Of a stretch of 14,586 nt of DNA, positions 13,810 through 14,586 are shown piece by piece. Position numbers and translations under genes: made by a program. The stretch comes from Candidatus Omnitrophota bacterium. Lineage in GTDB: Bacteria > Omnitrophota > Gorgyraeia > Gygaellales > Profunditerraquicolaceae. The stretch's first letter is position 1. Each line of letters begins with the position of its first letter. The stretch covers positions 1-14,586 of the forward strand of contig VGKM01000016.1 in assembly GCA_016867005.1 (NCBI GenBank), written 5' to 3'. The notes under the pieces are model-generated. The model was given only the letters and a program-made list of their open reading frames with translations, was not told where the DNA came from and did no database searches.

Positions 13810-13838
13810 ATGTTAACATATAGGCAAATGAATTGCAA
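13810..13838 (-). promoter_or_regulatory. Putative promoter of the GGPP synthase gene
   Basis: On the minus strand TTGCAA (13838-13833), a 17-nt spacer and TAACAT (13815-13810) form a moderate sigma-70 match, with a predicted start about 4-5 nt before the ATG at 13799. The -10 lies in a 12-bp palindrome, TATGTTAACATA (13809-13820), in the 28-bp gap between the two divergent starts. A comparable TAACAT (13814-13819) on the plus strand could serve the divergent gene, but its -35 is poor. Confidence 0.33.
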
Positions 13839-14586
13839 ATGGATTCAATACCTGGCCAGGGCAATGCGCCTTCCATTTGTTGCTGCCAGCGCCCTCCCGT
13901 TTATTTTCGGCTCCCTGCTTTCAAAAAACAATTTTAACTTATTGAATTTTTTCCTGGGATTATCAGCCGTAATATTTACCCATCTTGGGGCAAACCTTAT
14001 CAATGACTATGCCGATTCAAAGAGCGGGGCAGATTGGAAAGATGCGGGGTTTTATGGCTTCTTTGGGGGGTCGAAATTGATCCAAAGCGGGATATTGACG
14101 GAAAGGTTCTATTTTAACTTGTCAATCGCCTGTTTTTTTATTGCCGCTGCGGCTGTTTTGACGCTTGCCTTTATCCTAAAAAGCCCGCTTACTATCTTTC
14201 TATATATAGGTATTCTTCTGCTTGCCTGGTCATATTCGGCTAAGCCCCTGCAATTTTCCTACCATAGGATGGGAGAAATAATCATATTTATTCTTTTTGG
14301 CCCGGTGCCGGTGATGGGGGGATATTTTATACAGACCAGGATATTCCCTACGCTGGAAGGGTTCCTGCTTTCTTTGCCCTTTGGTTTTCTTACCACATCA
14401 ATTTTAATCGCTAATGAGATCCCCGATCTTCCTCAGGATAAAGAAGCCGGAAAATTAACCTGGGTAAGCCTGGTTAACCCTGAAACGGCATTCTTGTTAT
14501 ATCTTTTTCTTCAGTTGTTGGCATTTCAGGCAATCGGGCTGGGTATAATTATGGGCTATCTTAATCCTATCGCACTTTTTTCTTTT
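13828..14586 (+). CDS. UbiA/MenA-family prenyltransferase, 3' partial
   Basis: The frame is open from ATG 13828 to the window end (253 codons, no stop), so the C-terminus is missing. The protein is polytopic with about seven visible hydrophobic segments. The two Asp-rich prenyl-diphosphate motifs are ANLINDYADSKSGAD (55-69) and NEIPDLPQDKEAGK (196-209). GGSKLIQSGILT (80-91), YSAKPLQFSYHRMGE (136-150) and FGPVPVMGGYFIQT (157-170) are typical of MenA-like 1,4-dihydroxy-2-naphthoate prenyltransferases. These attach a polyprenyl chain to an aromatic acceptor in the inner membrane. It is divergent from the GGPP synthase with 28 bp between starts. A lycopene elongase (CrtEb) is a weaker alternative in view of the carotenoid genes. 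Only a weak AGG precedes the start. Confidence 0.84.
   Translation, partial: MNCKWIQYLARAMRLPFVAASALPFIFGSLLSKNNFNLLNFFLGLSAVIFTHLGANLINDYADSKSGADWKDAGFYGFFGGSKLIQSGILTERFYFNLSIACFFIAAAAVLTLAFILKSPLTIFLYIGILLLAWSYSAKPLQFSYHRMGEIIIFILFGPVPVMGGYFIQTRIFPTLEGFLLSLPFGFLTTSILIANEIPDLPQDKEAGKLTWVSLVNPETAFLLYLFLQLLAFQAIGLGIIMGYLNPIALFSF

Noticed and set aside
13800..13838. TTG start extending the GGPP synthase by 13 residues
   Set aside because: The extension would overlap the divergent prenyltransferase start, lacks a ribosome site and falls on the likely promoter; ATG 13799 is preferred.
13828..14586. Lycopene elongase (CrtEb-type) for C50 carotenoids
   Set aside because: Proximity to a two-subunit cyclase made this attractive, but the GGSK, YSAKPL and FGPVPV blocks look like MenA. 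It is kept only as a minor alternative.
1..14586. CRISPR arrays, insertion sequences, attachment sites, tRNA genes and known riboswitches
   Set aside because: No regularly spaced repeats, transposase or integrase motifs, cloverleaf-like sequence or recognisable aptamer core was seen by eye on either strand.

Overview
This is a gene-dense bacterial window of moderate GC content with 18 supported protein genes, two of them too small for routine ORF calling and two cut by the window ends. I see no tRNA, rRNA, CRISPR array, insertion sequence or phage gene. No gene-free stretch exceeds 300 bases; the largest gaps are 109 bp (11172-11280), 97 bp (5801-5897) and 62 bp (5295-5356). An HtrB/LpxL-type acyltransferase and an outer-membrane-type lipoprotein point to a Gram-negative envelope. 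An archaeal-type C20 prenyl synthase, a two-subunit lycopene cyclase and a DUF355 adenosine-specific kinase in one locus suggest an uncultured lineage. My best guess, from memory of similar small proteins and gene orders rather than from any search, is candidate phylum Omnitrophota.

Left part (1-5294, all + strand, tightly packed): a PIG-L/LmbE deacetylase cut at its 5' end, a DUF355 adenosine-specific kinase, an HtrB/LpxL-like acyltransferase whose usual catalytic acid is replaced by proline, a 57-residue membrane protein, a BioY biotin transporter, a two-CBS-domain protein, and an ion-transporter-superfamily permease directly after the CBS gene. Several junctions overlap or are within 2-3 nt, which suggests co-transcription.

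Middle part (5295-8026): a monocistronic secreted protein framed by a near-consensus sigma-70 promoter and a hairpin terminator; a CsgG-like lipoprotein; a 26-residue, very basic peptide resembling ribosomal protein Thx; and a membrane PAS-histidine kinase with a cysteine-rich PAS domain. The kinase gene ends 1 nt before the carotenoid gene crtI.

Right part (8028-14586): an isoprenoid and carotenoid locus split over both strands. It holds crtI (+), ispH and crtB (-), crtYc-crtYd-TPR gene (+), a GGPP synthase (-) and a MenA/UbiA-type prenyltransferase (+, cut by the window end). Together these explain a route from IPP/DMAPP (IspH) to GGPP, phytoene (CrtB), lycopene (CrtI) and beta-type cyclised carotenoid (CrtYc/CrtYd), plus a prenyl transfer step probably in quinone synthesis. 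No retinal-forming oxygenase, rhodopsin, hydroxylase or ketolase gene is in the window.

The most unusual signals are regulatory. The divergent crtB/crtYc promoters sit so close to their start codons that both mRNAs look leaderless, and a perfect 8-bp inverted repeat covers the crtB promoter. The Cys-rich sensor kinase apparently coupled to crtI is a candidate regulator. The Thx-like mini-gene and the proline-substituted acyltransferase also deserve attention.
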